From Druceiella hillmani (Eukaryota > Arthropoda > Insecta > Lepidoptera > Hepialidae), in the NCBI GenBank assembly GCA_039881145.1, contig JAYKKI010000095.1:6314501-6378500 (forward strand): 64,000 bases of DNA. Reading direction: 5' to 3'. Shown piece after piece: positions 34,560 to 47,371 of this stretch (position 1 is its first letter; every line of letters starts with the position of its first letter). The position numbers and the translations under genes are program-made. Below the pieces are notes generated by a model. It saw only the letters and a program-made list of their open reading frames with translations. It searched no databases and was not told the DNA's origin.

Positions 34560-35762
34560 GGTTTGCTTTTCAAATGCAATATTTCAACAATTTTCAATGG
34601 TTAATGCCTTCCTTTTATTGGTAACCAAAAGAATTATTTTCCTAATTAAGGCTTAAACATGAAATAAACATGAAATAAACATTTTAATTGAAAGTCTATG
34701 TACGCTCTTTCTTATTTGTAGCTAAATCATTTGTATATCTGTTTTTAGAGTGCAATATTTCAACTGTTTTCAGTGATTAATCTAAATATATTATTTCTAA
34801 AAGGTGTTTTTGGTCGAGCGGCTCGATCTCTTTAACTACTGCACCAAAAAAAATAAAAAAATACCCACTTAAAGCTTATGTTTTCTACTTTGGGCGAAAA
34901 ATATAAAAAAATTCGAAAAAAATCTTTTTGTTAATAAAAAAATTAATTTTTATAACAATTGACATGAGCGCCATCTGTGGGCGACAAATTGTATACTTGG
35001 AACAAGCTAGATGGCGATATAGTGCGAAGACTTCGCACGGGTCAGCTAGTTTATTCTTATTTTAAATAAAGGGATTATTATTACCTTTTATATTATAGTT
35101 TAAAAGGTTCTTATAATTGAATATCAATCTTTTCTGTGTCTTATTTGTGACTAAATCACTGGTAAAAAAGTATTATACATCAACTATTTTTGGTGATTAA
35201 TGTATTCTTATTTTAAATAAAAGAATTATTATTACCTTTTAAATGAAAACTTAAATATTCTTCTAATTTAATATAGATGTAAGTTATTTCTTAATGGTAA
35301 CTAAATCACTGGTGAAAAGTGCGATATTTCAAATGTGTTTAATGATTAATATATTCTTATTGTAATAAAAGGAATTGTTATTACCTATTGTATTAAAATG
35401 TAACACTCTTCTAATTAAATGTCAATGTATGGTGTCTCTTATTTGTGATTAACTCACTGGTAAAATAGTGTGTTATTTCAACTATTTTAGTGATTAATGC
35501 ATTCTTAATTTATTTAAAATAATTGTTATTAACTTTTAAATTAAAGTTTCTACATTGTTCTAATTGAATATCGATGTCTGCTGTCTGTTATTTGTGACTA
35601 AATAGCTGGTACGAAAGTGCAATATTTTATCTATTTTTAGTGATTAATGTTTTCTTATTTTAATTAAAAGGAATATTATTACCTTTTAAATGAATGCTTT
35701 TAAACCTTCTCCTAATTGAGTGTCGATGAACGCTACTGCTTATTTGTGGCTAACTTACGGTA
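34560..35762. repeat. Diverged ~149-bp minisatellite, interrupted by a Helitron
   Basis: The landmark GTGATTAAT (or AATGATTAAT) occurs at about 34773, 35193, 35342, 35490 and 35640, with ATTATTACCTTTTAAAT and TTATTTGTGACTAAATCACTGGT following. After removing the 269-bp insertion the 34773-35193 interval also becomes one unit of about 150 bp. The first unit (34560-34770) is longer and diverged. Confidence 0.85.
34781..35049 (+). mobile_element. Complete non-autonomous Helitron (269 bp)
   Basis: The element starts TCTAAATATATTA and ends CAGCTAG. Just inside the 3' end is a perfect hairpin (GTGCGAA 35022-35028 with TTCGCAC 35032-35038), 11 bases before the terminus. It lies between host A (34780) and T (35050), as Helitrons do, with no target duplication. 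Because it sits in a tandem repeat, the empty site is known from neighbouring units: GTGATTAA + TTTATTCTTATTTTAAATAAA matches the uninterrupted GTGATTAATGTATTCTTATTTTAAATAAA, fixing both ends. It has no Rep/helicase coding capacity and must have been moved in trans. The Helitron terminal rules are established knowledge. Confidence 0.87.
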
Positions 35763-36060
35763 TACCGAGCATTACTCAGAGTTTTTCTTTTCTTCTCACT
35801 CATACCACAGGTCTTCAAGTAGTCGGAACTCGGAGGATGAGTTTAATTTGCGAAATTCTTATTTTGATTCAGCTCTTACGCTACCGATCGTAATATATAT
35901 ATTCCATTTAAGCAGTCGTAAACTTTACATAGTTACTTTAAATCCATTTATGTTTCAACATTATTATTCTTCTCTTTTATATAACTATATTTTATAGTAA
36001 TACTATCAAATGATATTAGCCTACTTGCTCTTTGCTCTCTAAATCACTTCGAGAAGAAAG
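35763..36060. other. AT-rich unique non-coding DNA
   Basis: A 93-codon plus-strand frame (35716-35997) is Ser/Tyr-rich, begins in the repeat and shows no domain. I treat it as chance. Confidence 0.35.
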
Positions 36061-36420
36061 ATTATACTTGGACGCAATCTAAATCTACCCAGATATCGAC
36101 GTTCACTATCGCGTCGCACTACAAATAATAGCCGGAAACGCAGCGCCTATGCGCGAGGAACCAAAGATGGTCGAAGATAGATAAGAGAAAAGATTTACAA
36201 CCGTAACCCACAATGGATTATGGAACAACAAATTACGAAGCAGCATATCGAGGCAATCGCGGTCATCGATCAAGCAGCAGGCTGACGCCGCCAATTGGAG
36301 ACATGCGCCGTTAGTGGACGGTCAATCAGTCGATGACGTATTGACATGACCCTTCGACGCATAGCTGCAGCTACTAATACTCTTAATAACGGTTGATCTG
36401 AACGATTAGTTACATTAACG
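36060..36420. other. Unique, less AT-rich island
   Basis: Balanced composition with words such as CGCGTCGCACTAC and CGCAGCGCCTATGCGCG. A minus-strand 62-codon frame has no domain. Candidate conserved non-coding element. Confidence 0.25.
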
Positions 36421-38325
36421 AACATTAAATTTAATGGTTTTAGAATAATTTAATGACAGCCTCCCGCCTATCACGGTCTCACAGTTTCTAGTTTCAGACT
36501 TACGTGAAATAACTTTCTCAAGATTTACGTGCACATAATTACAAAAATAACGATTTATTTGCATGTATTTTCCCATACGTGTGTAATGGAGGTGAAATAT
36601 TGTTTTTTAAGCAACTCATTGTGCGGATTATCATTGGGTAGGTTTTTTTAACATTAGAGTTTTATTTATAATTTTTCATTCTTAAGACTGTTTTACGAAA
36701 TATTATGCTTTAGGATGACCAGTGATGTGTTTGTTTCCTTACCCTCTGCATTTTTTTGTCGGCGCATATTTGATTAGAATTTTCAATTAAAGTTACCTTA
36801 GTTAACTTCCATCAACAATGTTTAAAATGTACATAGACAAGTACGGAATCCTTCTTTCTGCGTTTTCCAATACACAGTTGACTGAGCAGTTCGCCAAATA
36901 ATTGGAGCTAAGTCCATGTCGGAGAATTGCTAGATCATGAAAGGAGTTTTTTTTCTAATTTTAAATAATCATCGTATATCTGGACTTTTTCTATCTACTA
37001 TTTAAGTACTTTTTTATTAGTGTTCGAGTAGCGGAATATAAAACTAGAAAAATATTGTAGTTAGAACAATATGGAAGTATATTAAATGGAAGTTGGTGCT
37101 GAACTACTAAGACATAAAAACACGAAAGTAAAAAAATATTTACCTTAATGTATATAAATGCCCTTCGATTGAATTAGTAGCAACTGGGTCCATTTCGATG
37201 GAATTTAGCATTTTTGGAAATATCTGAAGCAATTATTTTATACTTTTGTATCCTCAAAATTTTAGGTAGATGCCATAGAAACAAAAATAAAATATGTTTT
37301 TTCATAAATGACCCAATCCATTTTTTCCAATTTTCCACATCGTCAGTTTTTTATAATCTACAATTTTATTGTTAAACTTGTAAAGCACAAATTAAGTCAG
37401 TATTAAATGCATAAACGTAGAATACCCCGCTCTCTACTTTGCTTTTTGTTTAAAAGGTACCCTAACCTACTCAGATTTTTCTTCTGAAAATGATTTATGA
37501 TATTTTATTTGCTTTTAGAAGAAGTAACATTCTGATGTCTCAAAAAAATGATCAGACCCATTTTTGAGACTATCGAATGTTTAATTTTTTTTGTAAAAAT
37601 TGCCAATTCAAATTAGTTTTATCAAGATTTGTACATATTGACTTATCACTAGATTACTAATCGGAAGCATGCGTACTCTTTTCATTTTTTTTAAATTAAT
37701 GATAGCTACATCATTCAAACGATTTCCATTAAAAAAATCACTTAACATTCTTGTTAAATACTTTCTTCACTCCTTACGTCGCTCGACAGTGTAAATAATA
37801 TTTCACATCATCTAATTTTTCAAACCAATTTTTTATCTTTCATCATTATTAATAAATGCAGTATTTTGTTTCTTTTTACTTTAATAAGTCGATATAAAAC
37901 TTACGTCAACAACAGATTTTAACAATCGACAAACATTAATTTACTTTTTTAACATCAACAGAGTTAACCAAATGTGTAAATGTCGATCTCAGCCTAAATC
38001 TAAAAGTGCTTGTTATATAGACATTTCTTTTCTATGTAAAAGTATATTACCTGGAAAAAAGCATGCAACAAAAGAAAAACAACGTGCCTACACAATTCGC
38101 ATGAACTACTCTAGTAAGCAGTATTACAATGGACACAAAGTACTCGTCCAGTGCCCAATCTCTAGCGCGCATTGTACCTTGTACGCCCCCAACATCTAAG
38201 GGTTCCTTTACCTTTGTCCATAAACATGAAAGAAGCTTTTTTGAGCTGTTATTTCTTATCTTTATCGAACATCAAATCTTCAGTAAATCTATTTTCTCTT
38301 CTTAATTTATAGGGTGTGGATTTAT
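36421..38325. other. AT-rich unique non-coding DNA
   Basis: About 1.9 kb. A 75-codon plus-strand frame at 37972-38199 shows Lys/Ser-rich sequence without a domain. No repeats recognised. Confidence 0.4.
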
Positions 38326-38329
38326 TTTA

Positions 38330-40890
38330 TTTCAATTAGACATTATAAATGTTAATTTAATACGTTTCTGCTTTTTACGTATCTATTTTCGACTTTTAAA
38401 CTTTACTATTTATGTCGTTATATTTCGAAAGTTCTTCTAAATAATCCTAGTTTTAATAAACCAGTATTGATGATTTAATTGTATCTATCTTTAAATGGTG
38501 GCATGCTGTCGACCCTTAAATTTATTTAGAGCCACCTGTTTTAATTACTCCCTCTCTGTCTCAAGGGGTGATTAGGAAGGTTGATGAAATTTTTACAAAA
38601 TAATCCTATATTTAATAAAACAATATTGATAATTTAACTGTATTATTAGATGCTTAGGTTAATATATACTTACGATCTTTAAACTTATTTAGATTTACCT
38701 GTTAATTTACATCATTATAGCGTCTCTTATTACAGTGATTAGAAATATAGATGCAAATTTTGCAAAACAATTAGAGATTTAATAAAACAGTATGAGTGAT
38801 TTAACTGTATTCTTAAATGGTGATGCTAATATATGCTTTCGACCTTTAAACTTACTCAGTTTTACCTGTTAATTTACATCATTATAGCGTCTCTTATTAC
38901 AGTGATTAGAAATATAGATGCAAATTTTGCAAAACAATTACAGATTTAATAAAACAGTATGAGTGATTTAACTGTATTCTTAAATGGTGATGCTAATATA
39001 TGCTTTCGACCTTTAAACTTACTCAGTTTTACCTGTAAATTTACACCATTATAGCGTCTCTTATTACAGTGATTAGAAATATAGATGCAAATTTTGCAAA
39101 ACAATTACAGATTTAATAAAACAGTATGAGTGATTTAACTGTATTCTTAAATGGTGATGTTAATTTATGCTTTCGACCTTTAAACTTACTCAGTTTTACC
39201 TGTTAATTTACACCATTATAGCGTCTCTTATTACAGTGATTAGAAATATAGATGCAATTTTTGCAAAACAATTACAGATTTAATAAAACAGTATGAGTGA
39301 TTTAACTGTTCTTAAATGGTGATGTTAATATATGCTTTCGACCTTTCAACTTACTCAGTTTTACCTGTTAATTTACATCATTATAGCGTCTCTTATTACA
39401 GTGATTAGAAATATAGATGCAAATTTTGCAAAACAATTACAGATTTAATAAAACAGTATGAGTGATTTAACTGTATTCTTAAATGGTGATGCTAATATAT
39501 GCTTTCGACCTTTAAACTTACTCAGTTTTACCTGTAAATTTACACCATTATAGCGACTCTTATTACAGTGATTAGAAATATAGATGCAATTTTTGCAAAA
39601 CAATTACAAATTTCATAAAACAGTATGAGTGATTTAACTGTATTCTTAAATGGTGATGTTAATATATGCTTTCGACCTTTCAACTTACTCAGTTTTACCT
39701 GTTAATTTACATCATTATAGCGTCTCTTATTACAGTGATTAGAAATATAGATGCAAATTTTGCAAAACAATTACAGATTTAATAAAACAGTATGAGTGAT
39801 TTAACTGTATTCTTAAATGGTGATGTTAATTTATGCTTTCGACCTTTAAACTTACTCAGTTTTACCTGTTAATTTACACCATTATAGCGTCTCTTATTAC
39901 AGTGATTAGAAATATAGATGCAATTTTTGCAAAACAATTACAGATTTAATAAAACAGTATGAGTGATTTAACTGTTCTTAAATGGTGATGTTAATATATG
40001 CTTTCGACCTTTCAACTTACTCAGTTTTACCTGTTAATTTACATCATTATAGCGTCTCTTATTACAGTGATTAGAAATATAGATGCAATTTTTGCAAAAC
40101 AATTACTGATTTAATAAAACAGTATGAATAATTTAACTGTATTCTTAAATGGTGATGTTAATTTATGCTTTCGACCTTTAAACTTACTCAGTTTTACCTG
40201 TTAATTTACACCATTATAGCGTCTCTTATTACAGTGATTAGAAATATAGATGCAATTTTTGCAAAACAATTACAGATTTAATAAAACAGTATGAGTGATT
40301 TAACTGTTCTTAAATGGTGATGTTAATATATGCTTTCGACCTTTCAACTTACTCAGTTTTACCTGTTAATTTACATCATTATAGCGTCTCTTATTACAGT
40401 GATTAGAAATATAGATGCAATTTTTGCAAAACAATTACTGATTTAATAAAACAGTATGAGTGATTTAACTGTATTCTTAAATGGTGATGTTAATTTATGC
40501 TTTCGACCTTTAAACTTACTCAGTTTTACCTGTTAATTTACACCATTATAGCGTCTCTTATTACAGTGATTAGAAATATAGATGCAATTTTTGCAAAACA
40601 ATTACAGATTTAATAAAACAGTATGAGTGATTTAACTGTATTTTTAAATGGTGATGTTAATATATGCTTTCGACCTTTCAACTTATTCAGTTGTACCTGT
40701 TAATTTACACCATTATAGCGTTTCTTATTACAGTGATTAGAAATATAGATGCAATTATTGCAAAACAATCATAGATTTAATAAAACAGAATGAGGATGTA
40801 ACTGTATTTTTGAATGGTGATATTAATATATGCTTTTGACTTTTTAACTCACTTACAGTTACTTGACTATTTACGTCGTTATATAATATT
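38330..40890. repeat. 165-167-bp satellite, ~13 good copies plus diverged edges
   Basis: The landmark GCGTCTCTTATTACAGTG falls at 38720, 38887, 39054, 39221, 39386, 39553, 39720, 39887, 40052, 40219, 40384, 40551 and 40719. Steps are 167 except three near 165, where ACTGTATTCTT is shortened to ACTGTTCTT. Variants GCTAATATATGC / GTTAATTTATGC and ACACC / ACATC alternate, indicating ~332-bp higher-order units. Edge copies (38330-38700 and after 40720) are strongly diverged. Confidence 0.97.
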
Positions 40891-43290
40891 TTATTAAGAA
40901 ACAAACATTTTTGATACAACTATAATAAAACGTTCAGAAACTTAATAAAACTGTATGGATGTTTAACTTTATTATATTAAAGAATTAAAAATCTGCATCT
41001 CCTCAAGTTCAAAGTTGGTATTTCGTTTAATAATCCATCGCTAATGATACTAACAGTTCCCAGCTTGAGTCAACTAAATACTAAACCTTAAGACATACTT
41101 AACTGATAATATTCTTAATAAGACACACTTCACATACACACTTACATACTTCAGATCAACAGCATTTCTGGGCGCTCACTTTATCTCCGGTAATCAAATA
41201 TCAGTCGAGTTCAATCTTACGCATCGCGCGGTGGAGAAATTCGTGCTATTTATGCGGGGATTAAACAGGGGTGCCAGTTTTAGTATTTTGCTTTCCTGTG
41301 CCTTTTCGATATTAGAAGGAAACAAAACAGAACTATGCGCCGAAATTTCTTTATCATTTAACATCAAAATATCCTTTATTCTTTATTGTGTTGTTACAAT
41401 ATATTTTGAAAAATAAATAGTAACTTAAAATTATAACTACTCTGCTCCGTCATGTTGTACAACAACGATCTAAATATATATGGAAGAAATATTTATTCCC
41501 AAAATATTAACCTATACAAAAATAAAGCAATTAATTTGAATTCATGTATTGAAACTATGGAAATATTGCCAACAGAAAAACTTAAAATCATGAGGAAAAC
41601 TTTCCTATCTCTTTCTAGCTCTATAATATTTTGAAGAAATCTTCGTCAGATAATTATTGGACGGAAACTTCTTTTATCATGATGAAGCAGTAACAAAAGT
41701 GAAATATGTATAATATGGAGATCGCGCATTTGCTGCCAGCAACTAAAGGATACAGTGAATAAGAGCATACTGCCGATTAAATAAGCATAATTTGCGGTTG
41801 TATGTTTTAATCTGAAATGGAGTACCAACCTCAAATTTTTACAGGAAAAGTAGTTATAACTCGGATAACTTCACAAGTAATTCAGTTTCTACATATCTAA
41901 TAAGAGAGAGGTTTTCCTCTGAAAATCATACTATTTTTTAATTTTTTTAAACATTTATTATATTTTAAATTTTTGTTTCAAAATTGGCTTATGTTTCCTT
42001 CTGTATATATGTACGAATGTATATGCGTATGAAGACACGCTACAGGTTGCTATTCTCAAGCGCATTTGGTGATTCTTTTTCTATCTTTTGGTTAACTATC
42101 ACAATAGAAGTATATTGGTTTTCACTATTATTTAATTTTTATAAACAATTTAATTTATAATAATTTTTATAAACAATTTTATTGAATTGGAAAAACTTCT
42201 TTTTTCACGTGAATGTCCCCGCTCTTTTTATTTTTTATTTATCCTTATGATTGTCGATACAATAAATAAATGTTTTTATTTATGCGGGGCGTACAATGTT
42301 GGTTTTACTAACGAGTTTCATTATCTGGAATAATTTTAAAAGGTTTAATTATGTCAAGAAAACTAGCGCAACATTTTTTTTTATTTTCAGTTCATTAAAT
42401 GGACATTTGAGAAAAATAAAATATATTTAATGTTACGTTGTTTTTATTTATTACACGATTATCCCAATTCTTCTTTTTTCTCGACAAAATAATAATATAC
42501 GGAAATTTTTCACATCTGACACGCCTGGTGGCTAGGTATCGTTTTATCCATTTTAAAATCAGTAAAACCTTCGGGAACCTAGATATAAGTATGTTTAATA
42601 ATCTGCCTCTCAATTTTCCTTTTTTCAATGTATTATTTCGTTTAATATTCGTATTAAATACCTATAAGAAGGTCTTATATTTTTTGTCTTTTATTGTCTT
42701 TATATTATACTTAATTGAAACTTCTATTCTCAAATATACCTTTGACCCAATTTCATTTCAATCAAATGAATAGTTTACATTGACGACCTTAGACTCAATA
42801 GGTATATTAAAATAAAACAAACAAAAAAATATAGCTATAATAATGCCACGTGGGAACTATGACAAAAGAGATAGAAAGCCCAAGAAAGCAAGTACACGAA
42901 AGAGATATTTATATTGAAAACTAAACAATCACCTCATCTTTGCTGGTGTATTTTTAGAGCACTTAGTATATGTTTATTTATATAGTATCAGCGGAAAAAA
43001 CAATGGAAATAAACATAATCAAACTACGCTTGCAAAAGATGATAGGATTTCTGCGCGTAACTGCTTACATAAATATCCATACGCATTGATTGAAATAATT
43101 TTTTCAATGAGTCAACTCCATAGCGCTTTACATGAGCAAATATTATATTTGGGGAAAACAAAATAATAACTTTCTCTAATCCGAAATAATAACTCCCTCT
43201 GAAATACATTTTCACCATGCCAAGATTTGTAACGCTATAACGCTCACGAAAATATTTCTTACAACAACAGTTCATTAGTAGATGTACAGC
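40891..43290. other. AT-rich unique DNA, no recognised gene
   Basis: Contains a 28-bp imperfect direct repeat (AATTTTTATAAACAATTTAAT) at about 42130-42185 and several long frames (111 codons at 42438-42773 plus; 97 codons at 43024-43317 minus). Their Phe/Ile/Leu/Lys composition is what AT-rich random sequence gives, and no domain is visible. The stretch at about 42515-42560 (CTGACACGCCTGGTGGCTAG) is less AT-rich. Confidence 0.4.
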
Positions 43291-43294
43291 AAAT

Positions 43295-43565
43295 AGGTAA
43301 CGATGAGGCGGCCGCAAACGAAATTAATGACTACAGCCGCTGTCCGTTTGCTGCGAGCGGGAAGGTTGGCATCCCTGGGGGAGGGGGCGGGCCCGGCTGG
43401 TATCTGGCGATGCGAGATAGCCGCGGACGGATGCTGCGAGGGGCGTCGGCCGCGCCGTATCGCGCTCGCTCATCTCCCCCCTTTGTTGGAAGACGTTCGC
43501 TCGCCGCGTCAGATTCCAATCGCCCATTGTCCAAAATATCACTGAGGAATTGTGCGAGGTAATGA
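43295..43565. other. Strong GC-rich island
   Basis: The most GC-rich block of the window, with GGCGGCCGC, GGGGGAGGGGGCGGGCCCGG and CGGCCGCGCCGTATCGCG. Three overlapping frames (80 plus, 94 and 67 minus) exist, as GC-rich DNA lacks stops; none shows a domain. It ends at ATTGTGCGAGGTAATGA. Candidate CpG-rich promoter or enhancer; an unrecognised exon is possible. Confidence 0.35.
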
Positions 43566-43921
43566 ATTTTTGACTGGGCACTTTTTCATGTTTCGCTGTA
43601 AGGTTCAATTTAATTAATTTATAATTTTTTAATTCTTTTTTTAGATTCCTTAATGTTCGTCTAGACCGAAAGTGATTACTTGATTATAAATTCCGTGGTT
43701 AGATAGTAAAGAATTAATTTTATCCAATATAAAATTACGTGAATGAAAATTAATACTAATTGCGATTATGTAAAAATAAACAATTAATAAAATCCGTTAC
43801 ATTTTATAAAATTATTACATTATATTACATTAAAATAAATCAATTATACAAAAGGGGTTAGTGGGACATTTAGTATCAGATATTGCATGTAATAACTTCA
43901 TAATATATTTTCCTAACATAG

Positions 43922-43928
<7 letters not shown>
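43566..43928. other. AT-rich unique non-coding DNA
   Basis: No feature recognised. Confidence 0.35.
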
Positions 43929-43987
<59 letters not shown>

Positions 43988-43994
43988 TATATAT
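43929..43994. repeat. (AT)n microsatellite
   Basis: About 33 AT units with one AAA interruption. Confidence 0.97.
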
Positions 43995-44078
43995 TTGCAA
44001 GTCGTAATCGTATTGTTTGGATGTCGATACAGAGATATTTACCAAAAAAATAGTTTTGTAGTGATAACTGCATGATTA

Positions 44079-44335
44079 CGTGTATTGAGGTAAACTTGAG
44101 TTGGTAGGCAATTATGTAAATACCGCATATACGTGTATTAAGTTAAACTTGAGTTGCTAGACGATTAAGTAAATACCGCATATACGTGTATTAAGGTAAA
44201 CTTGAGTTGGTAGGCGATTAAGTAAATATCGCATATACGTGTATTAAGGTAAACTTGAGTTGGTAGGCGATTAAGTAAATACCCCATATACGTGTATTAA
44301 GATAAACTTGAGTAGGTAGTTACTTAATTAAACTC
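44079..44335. repeat. 53-bp minisatellite, ~4.7 copies
   Basis: CGTGTATT[A/G]A starts at 44079, 44132, 44185, 44238 and 44291, an exact 53-bp period: GTAAACTTGAGTTGGTAGG then CGATTAAGTAAATACCGCA. The last partial unit flows into the duplicated segment at 44304. The paralogous segment at 47372 retains one unit end only. Confidence 0.96.
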
Positions 44336-44835
44336 ACTTTATAATATTCTCGTTTACAGATACGTCTGCACATTAATTTATTTATAACGCACTCTGCTCA
44401 TTTGTATTTCATTATGTTTAATGCCTTAAATCAACTTCAAACCGATTTAGAATCTTAGTCTGCCTACATTTTTTTTTATTATTTCAGTTTAATTAAAATT
44501 AATACATTACAACGAATTAATCATAAATATATCTGTCTTAAGTAAGATATATTTCTTGTTTATTCGTTGTAATTTATAAAATTTTGTAACATATAAATTT
44601 AACACCATTACGCGCCATTAAAAAGGATATAAAATAATTCGGAAGCAAGTGGCCGATTACATAACTGTTTTTTGTTATGAATTACTTACAATAATGATTT
44701 TTGTACGGTATAATAAAAAAACTTTAGAAAAACATATGTTTCAAAAAATATTTTAAATTTAAAAAAAAAAATTAATTTACTTTTTATCATGAAAAGTAAA
44801 TGATGTAAACAATCAAAATGAACTTTCTCGGAAAA
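44304..44835 (+). repeat. Paralogous segment, copy 1 (with inverted insertion)
   Basis: Aligns throughout with 47372-47842 (AAACTTGAGTAGG, GATACGTCTGCA, ACTCTGCTCATTT, CACCATTACGCGCCATTAAA, AATTCGGAAGCAAGTGG, AATGATTTTTGTACGGTATA). Against copy 2 it carries a 54-bp insertion at 44543-44596 whose first ~34 bases are the inverted copy of the sequence just upstream, making the hairpin at 44505-44579. No open frame. Confidence 0.92.
44505..44579. repeat. Hairpin produced by an inverted insertion
   Basis: ATTACAACGAATTAATCATAAATATATCT faces AGATATATTTCTTGTTTATTCGTTGTAAT. The right arm, reverse-complemented, matches paralogue copy 2 better than it matches its own left arm, so the left arm has since mutated. 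The paralogue lacks the right arm altogether. Confidence 0.85.
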
Positions 44836-45228
44836 CTTTACGATTTATTTCTTGGCTCCTTCACATTTTTCGATTGTCTTTTTATTCCGAACAAAACAAA
44901 AAAAAATTCTCGACTATATTTTTACTACTTGTTGAATTTGACAATAAATTAATGCTGAAATGTATTTTGTTGCACATACGTGTAACGAAAAACGTGAATA
45001 TTATTCATATAGGTGATTCTGTGCACAAAACTGATTAGGACATGTTAAGGAACTATTTAAAAATTCTCAATAGTCTCGGAAAAAATTCACTGCAAAAAAT
45101 TGATTTTAAGAAAAAAAATTATAATTTATTACCGAAACAAGCTTCAAATATACTCAGTTTCCTGTATAAATAACGGATATGCTATTTATTACAGCCTATA
45201 TATGCATTTGCAGGTTGTAATAAAAATG
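44836..45228. other. AT-rich unique non-coding DNA
   Basis: No feature recognised. Confidence 0.35.
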
Positions 45229-45325
45229 TATATATTATTATATATTATATATTATTATATAGTATTATATTATAGTATTATATTATATATATATATATAT
45301 ATTATTATATAGTATTATATTATTC
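45229..45325. repeat. Compound AT microsatellite
   Basis: Mixed TATTATATA and AGTATTATATTAT units around a (TA)n core; the 70-codon frame over it is an artefact. Confidence 0.9.
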
Positions 45326-45925
45326 ATATAAGCAATTCGGTGTATCAAATTGAGTAGGAAATGTTAAAATACTTTATGATAATTCTCAGCCATTCCTAAA
45401 GAAAATAACTTTCAAAATCGCATCCCTTATGAAACAAATTACATTTTTAGCTGAAATACGCTTCAAATATCAACAGTTTAAACCCATAAACACCTGTTTG
45501 ATTAATAAACACTTTCCTTGTTACAATTTTACAAGTATTTACCTCCATTACTTTTCTTACGTATTTTTATGTAAATCAAATTTTAATAGGTAATTACTAC
45601 TCTGTTATTACTATTATTTAAAGTATTTGAAAACCGACATAAATTTGATTAGTCGTAATAAAAAAAAACGAAAACTATATTGTACTGGTTCTGCAAAATT
45701 ATTTCGTATCATATATGTGATATAATTTAAAGCAACCAGACAAAAATATTGCATTACCTTTCTCAGAGACAAATTTGTTGTTACAATTTGTAGGATAAAC
45801 TATGTACAATCGTGGAATAAGCTAAACCTATCTCAAACTAAAACCCATAATTAGAATGAAAACTAGGAAAATTACAAGGAAAAAATCTGTCCCATAATCT
45901 TCAATCTCGCGTGTACTCAACATCT
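45326..45925. other. AT-rich unique non-coding DNA
   Basis: No feature recognised. Confidence 0.4.
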
Positions 45926-45929
45926 TGGC

Positions 45930-46200
45930 AATAAAGGAGAACCCGAAAAGGAATTAAAGCCGTAAATTCTGTCATGCTGCCAGTGAGCCTTGGAACGGAT
46001 TGCAGCAATTTACTCGGTTTTTATATAGCGCAGCACCGACGACACCGAAAGCGCATTACGCGGTAAGTTAAATTAAAGCCAGCCACGGCTGTAAACACGA
46101 AATGGTTATGGATGGAGTTAAAGTGGAAACTGGAACAACACTGCAAAGTTGTGATGCAACTTGCATTTGCCGGAAGTCACTTACAAGCTGGATGTTGACT
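45930..46200. other. Unique, less AT-rich island
   Basis: Balanced composition around GCTGCCAGTGAGCCTTGG, TATATAGCGCAGCACC and GCATTACGCGGTAAG. No repeat or domain. Candidate conserved non-coding element; TTTATATAGCGC could be a TATA-type motif. Confidence 0.28.
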
Positions 46201-47370
46201 TTGTAATATACCCTATATTGAACGACGCTTGTGGGAAATTATGTAGCATAAAAGGTTTTATCTTGAACATAAACAATTTAATGTTAATTTATATAATAGC
46301 AATAGAAAACACATCATCTGTTATATATCTCTTAGTATTTTTCCGATTCCAATTGCAACCTCTGATAATAAGTATTACAAAGTATATTTTTCCCAAATAA
46401 TACATGGTTTCAAAAGGGTATTTTTTTTCTCATTCTCTAATTCCATGAGATATTAGAGTAGATAGAAATTAGAATTAAATTAAATTGCCTTCACGGACCC
46501 CTATTGTACAATTGTACAATACTATTAAGAAGAATTTGCTAGAGATAATATTCTAAACCATGAAACAGATTTAAGCAATTATTTCGCTGTTGGAAACATG
46601 TTATTCTCCGGGAGAAAATAGGTTATTTTCTTGTAACAGTTTTACAAATATTTGAACAGTATATCGAAAGAAATTAATAATAATATCCAACGGTGTCATT
46701 GCTAAGTTACCATAGACATTGAAAGAGGAGCAACAAACAAAAGAGAAACACACATACAATTAAAAAGATGGGCGGAATTGCGTCGCACTCGCCGCTATAC
46801 CGCATATTTATTATAATTTTAAGTAAATTTGTGCTTAGTATAAGTTGACCAAAATTCAGAATCTCTGTACCTTATAATTTTGTTTTTGGTTTTCCGCTAC
46901 TTGTTTTTACAAAATCGTTTTTTTTTAACTATTTGCTGTATCTGCTCTGGGATGAAATAAAACTATTTAGTAAACATTCATTCCATTAGATAAGAAAATT
47001 GATAATGAATATGAAGAACCAAAAGAAATATCATCTATATCTATTTTGCACTCATTAATACCATTAGTATTACGTTTACAGTTAAAATATTTACTAAACA
47101 AAGAATTTTTGAAAAAAGTACATATTTATATTTGTCATATTTATAACCAATAAGAGAGGGAAAAATACAGATAAAACCTCTTATTTGTAACACGTATTTA
47201 TGAATCTAGTAAATTTTATCATATAATGTATTTTAAGTGATCATTCCAATTTATATTAACATCAACTATAAGTCTCGTCTTGTTCGTTTACAAATTTTAT
47301 AACATGAAAAGAAGACGAGATTGCTTTTGGCTTAAGTTTAATGAAAATTTTAGTTTTCATTAGGTTTAAG
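46201..47370. other. AT-rich unique DNA with a perfect 18-bp palindrome
   Basis: ATTGTACAATTGTACAAT at 46503-46520 is a perfect palindrome. No gene recognised; the 79-codon frame at 46161-46400 is Ile-rich and has no domain. Confidence 0.4.
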
Positions 47371-47371
47371 T

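Noticed and set aside
38330..40890. CRISPR array
   Set aside because: Repeats are contiguous and spacers are not unique; monomers are full-length satellite units in a eukaryotic context. The same holds for the other arrays.
42438..42773. 111-codon plus-strand ORF as a membrane protein gene
   Set aside because: Phe/Ile/Leu/Asn/Lys-rich composition is expected from AT-rich DNA, an antiparallel frame overlaps it, and no motif is recognised.
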